Below, one piece after another: positions 17,952 to 25,750 of a stretch of 64,000 bases of DNA. The DNA lies in assembly GCA_019114515.1 (NCBI GenBank), contig DXFH01000001.1, forward strand, positions 124,001 through 188,000. Direction: 5' to 3'. How positions within the stretch are numbered: position 1 is the stretch's first letter; the number at the start of each line of letters is the position of its first letter. This stretch comes from Candidatus Limosilactobacillus merdigallinarum. Lineage in GTDB: Bacteria > Bacillota > Bacilli > Lactobacillales > Lactobacillaceae. Both the position numbers and the translations under genes were made by a program. Under the pieces are notes generated by a model. The model had not been told where the DNA came from and did no database searches. It worked only from the letters and a program-made list of their open reading frames with translations.

Positions 17952-18620
17952 ATGCACATATTATTAGCAGAAGACGAGCAACAACTGAATCATGTTTTGA
18001 CAGTGGCCCTAAAGAGCAGCGGCTACACTGTTGATTCAGTTGAAAATGGTCAAGAAGCCGTTGATTATGCGAAGAAAAATCCTTATGACGTAATGGTTTT
18101 GGATATCATGATGCCCGTTAAAAACGGTATTGACGCTTTAAAGGAGATCCGTGCCAGCGGTGACCGGACTTATGTGATGATGCTAACAGCACTGTCAGAA
18201 GTTGATGACAAAGTCACTGGGTTAGATGCTGGTGCTGATGACTACTTAACCAAGCCATTTTCCCTTAAGGAATTACTCGCACGGCTGCGTTCTCTCGATC
18301 GGCGTCACAGCAATATGGACAATGACGTGTTAAAATTTGGCGATATTACTTTAGATGACAATAAACAGGTCTTGGAAAGTCATAACTCTATTAGTTTATC
18401 GAACAAGGAAACCCGCCTGCTCCAGTACATGATCTTAAACGCCGACAAAGAGTTAACCGTTGACCAGCTATTAAACCAAACTTGGGATGATAGCGATGAA
18501 CATGCCGACACTGAAGACTTATGGATTAACATCTCTTACTTGCGGCAAAAACTCGCGTCCGTTAATTCCAACGTCACTATTGATGGCCCTAAGAGTGGTC
18601 CGTTTAAGCTGACTAAATAA
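17952..18620 (+). CDS. OmpR/PhoB-family response regulator, 222 aa
   Basis: The receiver domain has acidic pocket residues in LLAEDEQ (residues 4-10), the phosphoacceptor Asp in VLDIMMP near 51, Thr in MLTAL near 80 and Lys in YLTKPFS near 101. The C-terminal winged helix has SNKETRLLQYMILN near 145 and TEDLWINISYLRQKL near 190. Start ATG with AGGAGG. It probably controls the operon with the small alarmone synthetase. A 121-base gap carrying a copy of the intergenic repeat separates it from the kinase gene. Confidence 0.93.
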   Translation: MHILLAEDEQQLNHVLTVALKSSGYTVDSVENGQEAVDYAKKNPYDVMVLDIMMPVKNGIDALKEIRASGDRTYVMMLTALSEVDDKVTGLDAGADDYLTKPFSLKELLARLRSLDRRHSNMDNDVLKFGDITLDDNKQVLESHNSISLSNKETRLLQYMILNADKELTVDQLLNQTWDDSDEHADTEDLWINISYLRQKLASVNSNVTIDGPKSGPFKLTK

Positions 18621-18716
18621 AACGTGGTTGGCGTTTACTACATCACTTTGGGATTCGTACGCTAACGGAAATTCATAGCTGAGTCCCACTGCACAAGTTA
18701 ATTTATTAATAATTTC
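18621..18716. repeat. Intergenic repeat copy C inside the two-component operon
   Basis: The complement of 18686-18712 reads AAATTAACTTGTGC then AGTGGGACTCAGCT, matching the left end of element A at most positions, with mostly transition differences. A near-palindrome TGGGATTC with GAGTCCCA (18649-18690) could form a hairpin in the transcript. No T-run follows. The second end is not clear, so the copy may be partial. Confidence 0.5.
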
Positions 18717-18741
18717 GTTTGCAAAGAAGGAGTGATGCCTA

Positions 18742-19989
18742 ATGATCAAACGGCTGCAACGCAAATTCATCTTTGTGTCTGCCTTCTCGCTATTAGTAGT
18801 GCTCATGACCATCGTGGTCAGTATTTGGGGAGTTTCGGCCTACCGTTCCCACCAAGAGGTTAACGATGTGCTGCAAATGCTATCCCAAAATGATGGGCAA
18901 CTGTCGCCAACGCTAAGCGATCAGCATCGTAACCGGCCTTTTTTGACTCCTCAGCCATCACGGGAAGGAATTTATCAATACCGCTTCTTCTCGGCACGCG
19001 TATCCAATAAGGGTAAGGTACAGGAGATCAATAACCAACACATTTTCACCGTCATTCCCCAAGATATCGTCAACATCACTAATCGCGCTTATCGGCGACA
19101 CAAAGATCGCGGCGTTATCTATTTCAACAACACCGTTTATGCCTATCAGGTTAGACACCACGCCAAGTCAATGGTGATCGTCTTCCTGGATCAATCATTA
19201 GTAATGCAAAAAAGCAAGGACCTTGCACGAATCGGTATTGCCCTGGGCATCGTCAGCATGATACTGTACACGATTGTCTTAATTATTTTCTCCAAGAAAG
19301 CCATCAAGCCAGTAGCTGAAGCAGAAATGCGGCAACGGGAATTCATCAGCAATGCCGGTCATGAACTCAAGACGCCGCTAACTGTTATCTCTGCTAATAC
19401 CGAAATGCAAGAATTGCTAGATGGCGAAACAGAATGGACCAAGAGCAATAAACAGCAGGTCGCACGGCTCACTCACTTAATTAACAACCTAATTTCTTTA
19501 GCAAAAATAGGTGAACAACCGGACTTAAACATTGTCGAACTAGACGCAAGCACAATTGCTAACCAGGTCGTTAATAGCTTCCGGCCAGTCATTGAGCAAA
19601 ACGGCCTCACTTTCAAAACCGATATTCAACAAAAATTAAAAGTAAAGGCCGATGAGAACCGCTTTACCGAACTCATCAATATTTTGCTCGACAATGCCAA
19701 TAAATATTGTGACAAAGGCGGTCGGATCTTCTTAAACCTCCACCGCAACAAGCGGTCACGGGCCATCACGCTTAGTGTTACCAACTCTTACGCTAAGGGC
19801 GCCTCCGTTGACTACAGTAAATTCTTTGATCGCTTTTACCGTGGCGACACCGCCCACCAAGTTAAGGGACAAAGCGGCTTTGGCATTGGCTTGTCGATGG
19901 CTCAACGGATTGTTTCCGAATTTCACGGTAAGATCAAGGCTAAGTATGCCAACGGTATGATCAGCTTTATCGTTACTTTGCGGGCCTAG
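18742..19989 (+). CDS. Sensor histidine kinase, 415 aa
   Basis: Membrane kinase paired with the upstream regulator. A first transmembrane helix spans about residues 12-32, an extracytoplasmic domain of about 130 residues follows, and a second helix lies near 163-186. The H-box SNAGHELKTPLT places the phospho-His near 206, with N-box LLDNANKYC near 320 and G-boxes in GFGIGLSMAQRI near 378. There is no clear HAMP domain between helix 2 and the H-box. Start ATG with AAGGAGTG. The extracellular domain is not one I recognise, so the signal is unknown. Confidence 0.92.
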   Translation: MIKRLQRKFIFVSAFSLLVVLMTIVVSIWGVSAYRSHQEVNDVLQMLSQNDGQLSPTLSDQHRNRPFLTPQPSREGIYQYRFFSARVSNKGKVQEINNQHIFTVIPQDIVNITNRAYRRHKDRGVIYFNNTVYAYQVRHHAKSMVIVFLDQSLVMQKSKDLARIGIALGIVSMILYTIVLIIFSKKAIKPVAEAEMRQREFISNAGHELKTPLTVISANTEMQELLDGETEWTKSNKQQVARLTHLINNLISLAKIGEQPDLNIVELDASTIANQVVNSFRPVIEQNGLTFKTDIQQKLKVKADENRFTELINILLDNANKYCDKGGRIFLNLHRNKRSRAITLSVTNSYAKGASVDYSKFFDRFYRGDTAHQVKGQSGFGIGLSMAQRIVSEFHGKIKAKYANGMISFIVTLRA

Positions 19990-20035
19990 CTCCTTGTGGT
20001 CGTAACAACGAAGCTAATGGCCACTTTCAAAAGCG

Positions 20036-20072
20036 AATCCCACCAATTAGGTTGGTCCTAACTGGTGGGATT
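20036..20072. terminator. Bidirectional terminator between kinase and YolD genes
   Basis: A 16-base stem AATCCCACCAATTAGG with CCTAACTGGTGGGATT (one mismatch), and T-runs on the plus strand. Confidence 0.85.
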
Positions 20073-20086
20073 TTTCATTGATGAAC

Positions 20087-20500
20087 TTATGTTACTACTC
20101 GTACCGCGCGAATATTAGCAATGACCAGCGAATCACCACTAGTTAACCCGAGGCGTCCACGATTAGGCACGATCTTTTTAATTGTGCCGGTAATTTCCGA
20201 ATAGTAACCAGATTTACCATCAAAATAATCAAAAGTAAGCGTCCGTCCGACCTGCAGTTGTTGGCGGAGCTGTGCTTGCTGCGCTGCCGACAGGTACTGT
20301 TTGTGCTGATAATTCAGTGCCCGCTTTTGGATCAGACCATTAAACCCGGTTAGCGCCGCAAATGGCAAAAATGGCATGGCCCGATCTTCCTGTGTCATCG
20401 GCAAATGAGCCCGTGAATGCTGATAAGGACGGTTCATAATATCCTGGTAGCGACTGGTGTCACTGAATAATTTACGTTCAATAAATTCCTTCTCATCCAT
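20087..20500 (-). CDS. YolD-like protein, 137 aa
   Basis: YolD-family protein, commonly encoded with UvrX/DinB-type polymerases in Firmicutes. Visible: RPYQHSRAHLPMTQEDRAMP near residues 23-42 and a C-terminal YFDGKSGYYSEITGTI segment (about 94-109) typical of the family. Its ATG is two bases after the polymerase stop, which suggests translational coupling. The biochemical role is not settled; presumably it works with the translesion polymerase. Confidence 0.85.
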   Translation of the reverse strand: MDEKEFIERKLFSDTSRYQDIMNRPYQHSRAHLPMTQEDRAMPFLPFAALTGFNGLIQKRALNYQHKQYLSAAQQAQLRQQLQVGRTLTFDYFDGKSGYYSEITGTIKKIVPNRGRLGLTSGDSLVIANIRAVRVVT

Positions 20501-20502
20501 AA

Positions 20503-22023
20503 CTATGCGCGGTGACCCCCAATCTGATTATTGCGTTGTCTGGTATTGGACCCGGGTTCAATATCAAATAAGCGCAAAACAATATTTTTGTCGCCTAATT
20601 TCTTTTGTAATTTAAGGATCGTCTCTTGTAATTGACGGTCCTTCTTTCTTTTTTGGGCCGCAATCTGGTCTTGCTTTACTTCCTCGTGTGGGTCCTCAAA
20701 CAAACTCGTCTGCGAATACTGTGTTGTGTGAGCTGCCTTATCTTCGTCTACTAAATGGGTTGCGATCAACGTCACTCGCCGAATCAACAACTGCCGATTA
20801 ACTGTTTGATCAAACAAGGCTTGGTAAATCGGCCGCAATTCAGCAGATGACGACGTCGGCACCCGCAACCTCAAATGATTATGACCTGGTTTGGGCACTT
20901 TACGACCATAGAAATCAGTACTAAAGGGTCCCTGATAGCTGGGGGCACTTCGTAAACTCTGCACATCATAATCCAAGACCAGCGCCACATTATCAGTAAC
21001 TGAGTGTCGCTTGACTAAATCTAAGGCTAACGCGTCGATCATGCCATTGACGGCTAGCCGTGCCTGCTTAGGTGAGGTCGGCTTCATTAAGACCTGACTG
21101 GAATAAATGCCATGATCATCCGAACGGTAATTTTTGATATCGGTAATTGTCGCCGTTTCATGACCCCAAGCATGGTCAATCAAGAGCTCGGCGTTCTTGC
21201 CAAACTCATGGTATAAGATTTCTTCATTTTGCGGATCAGATAAGCTGCCAAGCGAGCACCGTGCAATGTCCCCCATTGTGTGCAAACCTAATTTTTCCAG
21301 GCGCTTAGAAATTCCCCGGCCGATACGCCAAAAATCCGTCAGCGGCTGGTGTGCCCAAAGATAGCGCCGATACTGATGTTCATTCATTTGAGCAATGCGT
21401 ACACCATCCGCGTCTGCCGGAATTCGCTTAGCGACAATGTCCATCGCTACTTTTGCTAAGTAAAGGTTCGTGCCGATGCCGGCCGTAGCGGTAATGCCCG
21501 TTTCCGCTTGGATATGCGTAATGATTTGTTTTGCCAGATCATGAGCAGAAACGTGATGGTCATTCAAATATTCGGTCACGTCCATCAACACTTCATCAAT
21601 GGAATAGACATGGATATGCTCCGGCTTGATAAAGCGCAAATAGATCTCATAGATCTCCGCACTTTTTTCCATATAGAAGCTCATCCGCGGAGCGACGACT
21701 TTATAGCCCACCCGTAAGTTGGGTGACTTCAATAATTTTCCGCGATAGATGGATTTGTGGCTTGAAAGGTGGTGGAAACTGGCATGCTTAGCCCGTTCGC
21801 GGTTAAGCGCGGCTACCTTTTGTTCAACTTCAAATAACCGTGGCCGCCCAGAGACCCCAAATTTTTTCAGAGCTGGTGAGACTGCCAGACAAATGGTTTT
21901 ATCAGTCCGACTATCATCGGCGACCACTAAATTAGCGTTTAAGGGATCAAGATGGTGAGCAACGCACTCCACCGATGCGTAAAACGATTTTAGATCAATG
22001 GCCATATAAATACGGTTTGCCAA
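20503..22023 (-). CDS. Y-family DNA polymerase (UvrX/DinB-like), 506 aa
   Basis: Translesion polymerase of the ImpB/MucB/SamB type. The first catalytic carboxylate is in MAIDLKSFYASVE (residues 7-19), and the second pair is in HVYSIDEVLMDVTEYL near 137-152. Helix-hairpin-helix residues GIGTNLYLAKVAMD lie near 180, and LTDFWRIGRGISKRLEKLG near 222. There is a C-terminal little-finger domain and an extra tail. Start TTG (22023) with GGGAGGGAG eight bases before. No perfect LexA box was found; GAACAAATGGTT at 22085-22096 is a degenerate match. Operon with YolD. Confidence 0.9.
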   Translation of the reverse strand: MANRIYMAIDLKSFYASVECVAHHLDPLNANLVVADDSRTDKTICLAVSPALKKFGVSGRPRLFEVEQKVAALNRERAKHASFHHLSSHKSIYRGKLLKSPNLRVGYKVVAPRMSFYMEKSAEIYEIYLRFIKPEHIHVYSIDEVLMDVTEYLNDHHVSAHDLAKQIITHIQAETGITATAGIGTNLYLAKVAMDIVAKRIPADADGVRIAQMNEHQYRRYLWAHQPLTDFWRIGRGISKRLEKLGLHTMGDIARCSLGSLSDPQNEEILYHEFGKNAELLIDHAWGHETATITDIKNYRSDDHGIYSSQVLMKPTSPKQARLAVNGMIDALALDLVKRHSVTDNVALVLDYDVQSLRSAPSYQGPFSTDFYGRKVPKPGHNHLRLRVPTSSSAELRPIYQALFDQTVNRQLLIRRVTLIATHLVDEDKAAHTTQYSQTSLFEDPHEEVKQDQIAAQKRKKDRQLQETILKLQKKLGDKNIVLRLFDIEPGSNTRQRNNQIGGHRA

Positions 22024-22112
22024 CTTTCTCCCTCCCTAATGTTTCTCCGTTTTTAGTGACTGCTACTAATTTACCATATTAGGGGAACAAATGGTTGGCT
22101 TACGCACAAAAA

Positions 22113-22139
22113 AGAAGAGGCGCATTTTACGCCTCTTCT
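22113..22139 (-). terminator. Terminator of the mini-ORF RNA
   Basis: A perfect 10-bp stem AGAAGAGGCG with CGCCTCTTCT, seven-base loop, followed by TTTTTT on the minus strand. Confidence 0.9.
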
Positions 22140-22169
22140 ACAATGCTGTGTGTCCGTATAAACAATGTG

Positions 22170-22181
22170 TTAAATGCCCAT
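22170..22181 (-). CDS. Mini-ORF 3 (3 codons, MGI)
   Basis: ATG GGC ATT TAA after GAAGTGATACCA. Too short to be a protein in the usual sense. Listed because the Shine-Dalgarno and start are repeated three times. Confidence 0.35.
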   Translation of the reverse strand: MGI

Positions 22182-22218
22182 TGGTATCACTTCAAAATGA
22201 GATTCTGCAGTTACACGA

Positions 22219-22236
22219 CTAAGATAATGTGCCCAT
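22219..22236 (-). CDS. Mini-ORF 2 (5 codons, MGTLS)
   Basis: Follows GGAGTGATTCCA with the same spacing as the other two copies. Ends at TAG. Confidence 0.35.
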   Translation of the reverse strand: MGTLS

Positions 22237-22274
22237 TGGAATCACTCCATTTCAATAAACCAAGCGACCAACAG

Positions 22275-22304
22275 TTATATTACTGCTCGTATCATCCTAA
22301 TCAT
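22275..22304 (-). CDS. Mini-ORF 1 (9 codons, MIRMIRAVI)
   Basis: Follows GAGGTGATACCA, the best Shine-Dalgarno of the three. Ends at TAA. The peptide repeats MIR. Could be a leader peptide or simply a ribosome-binding decoy. Confidence 0.4.
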   Translation of the reverse strand: MIRMIRAVI

Positions 22305-22344
22305 TGGTATCACCTCATTTAATGATTACCTTTGCTACATCTAT

Positions 22345-22373
22345 AATATAGCATGCTTTGTGAGCGCTTACAA
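22345..22373 (-). promoter_or_regulatory. Promoter with overlapping cre site for the mini-ORF RNA
   Basis: On the minus strand, TTGTAA, 17 bases and TATATT with TGC directly before the -10 box. The -35 hexamer lies inside TGTAAGCGCTCACA (22359-22372), which fits the cre consensus TGWNANCGNTNWCA at every fixed position. CcpA bound there would block the promoter. Confidence 0.65.
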
Positions 22374-22406
22374 GTGATTTAGGAATAATTTTTAGGGCAC
22401 ACCCGG

Positions 22407-23330
22407 TTAATCTTCACGTAAGTAAACATGATCAATCAAATGATGGTTGGTCTTATGCAGGATAACGTCTGCCCGCGTCCGCGTTGGCAAAATGTACTGT
22501 TTAAGGTTAACAAGGTTGATTTTCTTCCAGACTTCTTTAGCCATATCAAAGGCTTTTTCCCGATCACCTTGCGCCCATGGGTAATAGTAATTGTTCGGAT
22601 CTTGAAAAGCCGTATCTAATAATATACCGAATCGTTCGAGATACCAGTGTTGAATTAGCTCGGGATTAGCATCCACATAAATCGACCAATCAAAGAAGTC
22701 GCTGACGTAGATTGGCTGTGACGTTGGCAGTTGCAAAACATTGATTCCTTCAACAATCAGAATATCCGGTTTGATAATCCGCTGTGGCTTTTCCGGCATA
22801 ACATCATAAACACTGTGTGAATAAGTAGGCGCATCGACTTCATATTTGCCCGCCTTAACATCATTCAAAAAAGTCACCAGTTTATCCATATCATAGGATT
22901 CAGGAAAGCCTTTGCGATCCATCAAGCCACGGCGCTTCAATTCAGCATTCGGGTACAAAAAACCATCCGTCGTCATTAATTCTACCCGCATGTCTGGCAT
23001 CAAACGCGTTAAAAGGATCTGCAGCAGCCGTGCTGTTGTACTCTTACCCACCGCAACGGGACCAGCAATTCCAATAATATAAGGGATTCTGCGTGATGGC
23101 TGCTTCAAAAAGGTCTGTTTTTGCAACTGCATCTGCAAGTAATTCTGATATTGCAGCTGCAGTAGTTTCATTAACGGCATGTAAATTTCCTGCACGTCAG
23201 CGATCGAGATCCGATCGTTCAATGACTTGATGTCGTCCAGATTTTCTTGCGTTAGCATGACCTTGTCGCTCGGGAAGAAGCTGTGCCATGTCTGTCGATC
23301 AAAACGATCATAGTTTAACCATTCATTCAT
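22407..23330 (-). CDS. coaA: Type I pantothenate kinase, 307 aa
   Basis: First step of coenzyme A synthesis: ATP-dependent phosphorylation of pantothenate. The Walker A is [18 protein letters not shown] near residues 87-104; [11 protein letters not shown] near 120 and [10 protein letters not shown] near 195 are CoaA signatures; YYPWAQGD near 260 and [13 protein letters not shown] near the end fit the family. Length 307 is normal. The ribosome binding site is weak (CTAGGGG). Monocistronic by appearance, with no strong terminator directly after the stop. Confidence 0.95.
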   Translation of the reverse strand: MNEWLNYDRFDRQTWHSFFPSDKVMLTQENLDDIKSLNDRISIADVQEIYMPLMKLLQLQYQNYLQMQLQKQTFLKQPSRRIPYIIGIAGPVAVGKSTTARLLQILLTRLMPDMRVELMTTDGFLYPNAELKRRGLMDRKGFPESYDMDKLVTFLNDVKAGKYEVDAPTYSHSVYDVMPEKPQRIIKPDILIVEGINVLQLPTSQPIYVSDFFDWSIYVDANPELIQHWYLERFGILLDTAFQDPNNYYYPWAQGDREKAFDMAKEVWKKINLVNLKQYILPTRTRADVILHKTNHHLIDHVYLRED

Positions 23331-23434
23331 GCCCCTAGGCCCTTTCTAAATACAATTTCAAAGTGTATCTTACCATGATCCGCCAGCAAATGGGAGCGCC
23401 TTCTTATAACCGGCCCAGCGGATCGGCAATAATA

Positions 23435-23470
23435 TAAAAGAAGCTCCTGAAAACTCAAGAGCTTCTTTTA
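23435..23470 (-). terminator. Terminator after LTA synthase gene
   Basis: A perfect 12-bp stem TAAAAGAAGCTC with GAGCTTCTTTTA, T-rich on both strands. Confidence 0.85.
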
Positions 23471-23477
23471 TGATTAA

Positions 23478-25574
23478 TTATTTAGCTTTAGGGAAGTTCA
23501 ATGTTGGATCACTTTGCAATTCCGGTGCATCGGTATTGTATTGATTCAATGCACTGTGACCATCATTTTGTGACTTCAGGCTGGTCTTGTGTTCCTTCTG
23601 TGCCTTCTGCAGTTTCTTCAAGCCCTTATTCAGGTTGTAAGAATAGGACTTCTTATCCGTCTTCTTAAAGCCTGGTAAGTGGTAGAACCGCAATAGGTCA
23701 CCGTTAACTACCTTATCAGACAAGCCGAGATCAGTAGTAACGTACTTCTGGATACGATCAACCTCTTTTTTCTGGCTGGCTGACAAATGCTTAATCTGTT
23801 TGCCAGTATCAGTGTGGTAGTAATCACCGTTGTACTTCGTGTACTTTGGCGTTACCCAGTCACCATTTCTGAACGGTACAATCTGGTTACGCTTTGATGA
23901 CAGCAAGTCTTGACCAAACTGAATGTACTTGTTGGAACTAATCCCCAGCAAATCTTCCAGAGTTGGCAAAACGTCAATTTCACCACCATAAGTATGGTTG
24001 ATGCCACCCTTCAAGCCTTCCATGTTGATCATGAATGGCACCTTTTGGAACATTGCCAAGTCGTAGTTGTTAACTGACTTCTTGTTGAAGATATCAGCAA
24101 TGGCTGGCCGGTGGTTGTTCGAAATACCATAGTGGTCACCATACAGGACCAAGACACTGTTCTTCCGCAAACCGGTCTTATCCAGGTAATCCAACAATTC
24201 ACCAATGGACTGGTCCAGATAGTGAGCAGTTTGAACATACGGATCAACAGTGTCATCACCGGTCTTCAGTGCATCAATACTCTTATTCCTCTTATCCAAA
24301 ATATATGGATAGTGGTTGGTAACTGTGATCAGCTTAGCATAGAACGGTTGTGGTAGCTGTTGTAAGTAGTAAGCTGAATCTTTCAGGAAAATCTTATCCT
24401 TGATCCCGTAGCCGGCGTCGTAATCCTTGGTCTTTGGGAAGTAACCCTTTGAGAAGAAGTAATCATAGCCAAATGACTTATAAGCGTTGTCCCGGTTCCA
24501 GAAACTAGGAACGTCCCCGTGGAAGGAAGCAGTAGTGTAACCACGCTGATGCAGCATGGATGGTGCTGACTGGAAGGTGTTGGTTGTCCCGTCAGTAACC
24601 ATCGCTGAACCTTCTGGCAGACCAAACAATGAGTTTTCCAGCATTAATTCGGCATCCGCCGTCTTACCTTGACCAACTTGGTGGAAGAAATTATCAAATG
24701 CCAGGGTATCTTGAGCATGATACAGCTTGTTTAAGTTCGGCGTAACTTCTTGACCGTTGACTTTATAATCAATTAAGAACTGCTGGAAGCTTTCCAGGTG
24801 AATAATAATGATATTCTTACCCTTGGCCTTACCGTAGTACTCGATATTTGGTGATGCGTAGTTCTTCTTGATGAACCGTTGAACGGGCGTAATGTCTTTG
24901 GCGCTAGCCTGTGATTTAACAGCACTGTTATGTGTCGTCTTAATGCCATCGTAAATGGTATAAGCTTGCAAACCTAAGTACTTCACAATGTAGTTGTTGT
25001 CGAACGTCCGGGTTAACAGCTGGCTTCGGTTACTTTCAGCCATTCCCAGGTTAGCACCGAACAAGGCAAAACCAATTGCGGTGATGGTAAGTGCATAACG
25101 AACTTTGAAGTAGCGCATATCAATCCTGATCCAATGGAATATTAGAACCAGGATGATCAAAATCACATCAGCATATACCAGGAAGTCGCTTGGCCGGATA
25201 ATGCCCATCAGACTCTTACCCAGATTGTTTGAGGCGGCACCCGATCCCTTGATCACATTAAAAGTAATGAAATCAGAGAATTCACGGTAGTATAAAATAT
25301 TTGCAAACAGCCAGGTTGACAACAGGGCGTTAATAATGCTCATCAACCAGTAAGATAGGCGACCACGGAAATACAGCGCAATCCCTAAGAAAATGATTGC
25401 CCCTGGTAAAGTGTTAAAGATTAACAGAAATTCTTGTACGCTTCCCTTAACACCCAGGTTAAATTTTGTTTTGTAAGCCCAGTAGCTCTTAATTGCAAAC
25501 AGCAAAACTGAAAGAATAAAGAAACCGAGCTTCGTATTCAGGCCGCGTTTAACTTTTCGCAACGCTGTATTCAT
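23478..25574 (-). CDS. Lipoteichoic acid synthase family protein, 698 aa
   Basis: Polyglycerol-phosphate polymerase of the LtaS type. Five membrane helices fall within the first 200 residues, then a large extracellular sulfatase-fold domain. Catalytic Thr is in GQGKTADAE near residue 303, metal ligand Glu in IIIIHLESFQ near 258, and YGDHYGISN near 470 with its Asp-His pair. The ATG at 25574 has GGAGG eight bases before it and is preferred; 12 upstream codons are open. The tail after the enzyme domain (about residue 620 on) is Lys/Gln rich and disordered. Lactobacilli often have more than one LtaS paralogue, so the symbol is left open. Confidence 0.92.
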   Translation of the reverse strand: MNTALRKVKRGLNTKLGFFILSVLLFAIKSYWAYKTKFNLGVKGSVQEFLLIFNTLPGAIIFLGIALYFRGRLSYWLMSIINALLSTWLFANILYYREFSDFITFNVIKGSGAASNNLGKSLMGIIRPSDFLVYADVILIILVLIFHWIRIDMRYFKVRYALTITAIGFALFGANLGMAESNRSQLLTRTFDNNYIVKYLGLQAYTIYDGIKTTHNSAVKSQASAKDITPVQRFIKKNYASPNIEYYGKAKGKNIIIIHLESFQQFLIDYKVNGQEVTPNLNKLYHAQDTLAFDNFFHQVGQGKTADAELMLENSLFGLPEGSAMVTDGTTNTFQSAPSMLHQRGYTTASFHGDVPSFWNRDNAYKSFGYDYFFSKGYFPKTKDYDAGYGIKDKIFLKDSAYYLQQLPQPFYAKLITVTNHYPYILDKRNKSIDALKTGDDTVDPYVQTAHYLDQSIGELLDYLDKTGLRKNSVLVLYGDHYGISNNHRPAIADIFNKKSVNNYDLAMFQKVPFMINMEGLKGGINHTYGGEIDVLPTLEDLLGISSNKYIQFGQDLLSSKRNQIVPFRNGDWVTPKYTKYNGDYYHTDTGKQIKHLSASQKKEVDRIQKYVTTDLGLSDKVVNGDLLRFYHLPGFKKTDKKSYSYNLNKGLKKLQKAQKEHKTSLKSQNDGHSALNQYNTDAPELQSDPTLNFPKAK

Positions 25575-25750
25575 GCTTTTTCCTCCATCAACTTTTTTCA
25601 ACACCAACAATCATACAATAATGCGTTAGCTGTGGAACAGCCAAAAATGCATTTTTGCTAAATGTTTACCTTTATAAGCCACAAAAAACGCGATTTTTAA
25701 TGGATTATGCTAGAATTTACTCAAAATCTAGTTACTTGTGGGAGGTAATT

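Larger units (their letters stand above)
22107..22338 (-). ncRNA. Candidate small RNA with three mini-ORFs (CcpA-controlled)
   Basis: The 383-base gap between coaA and the polymerase gene holds a complete minus-strand transcription unit of about 230 bases: promoter 22345-22373, then three copies of a cassette (22302-22319, 22234-22252, 22179-22195) with consensus GRRGTGATWCCAATG, then a terminator. Each cassette is an extended Shine-Dalgarno sequence complementary to the 16S tail, followed by ATG. Short inverted pairs (CATT with AATG in copies 1 and 3, ATTG with CAAT in copy 2) could place the Shine-Dalgarno in a hairpin loop each time; in copy 1 the stem extends to TAATCATT with AATGATTA. 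Known Rfam families were not recognised. It could also be a leader of the polymerase operon if the terminator is leaky. Confidence 0.6.

Noticed and set aside
22085-22096. GAACAAATGGTT as a LexA box for the Y-family polymerase
   Set aside because: Second half-site departs from GTTC; too degenerate to call an operator.
22179-22319. Three spaced repeats as a CRISPR array
   Set aside because: Repeats are only about 18 bases, spacings differ (55 and 68), no cas genes are near, and each repeat is a Shine-Dalgarno plus start codon.
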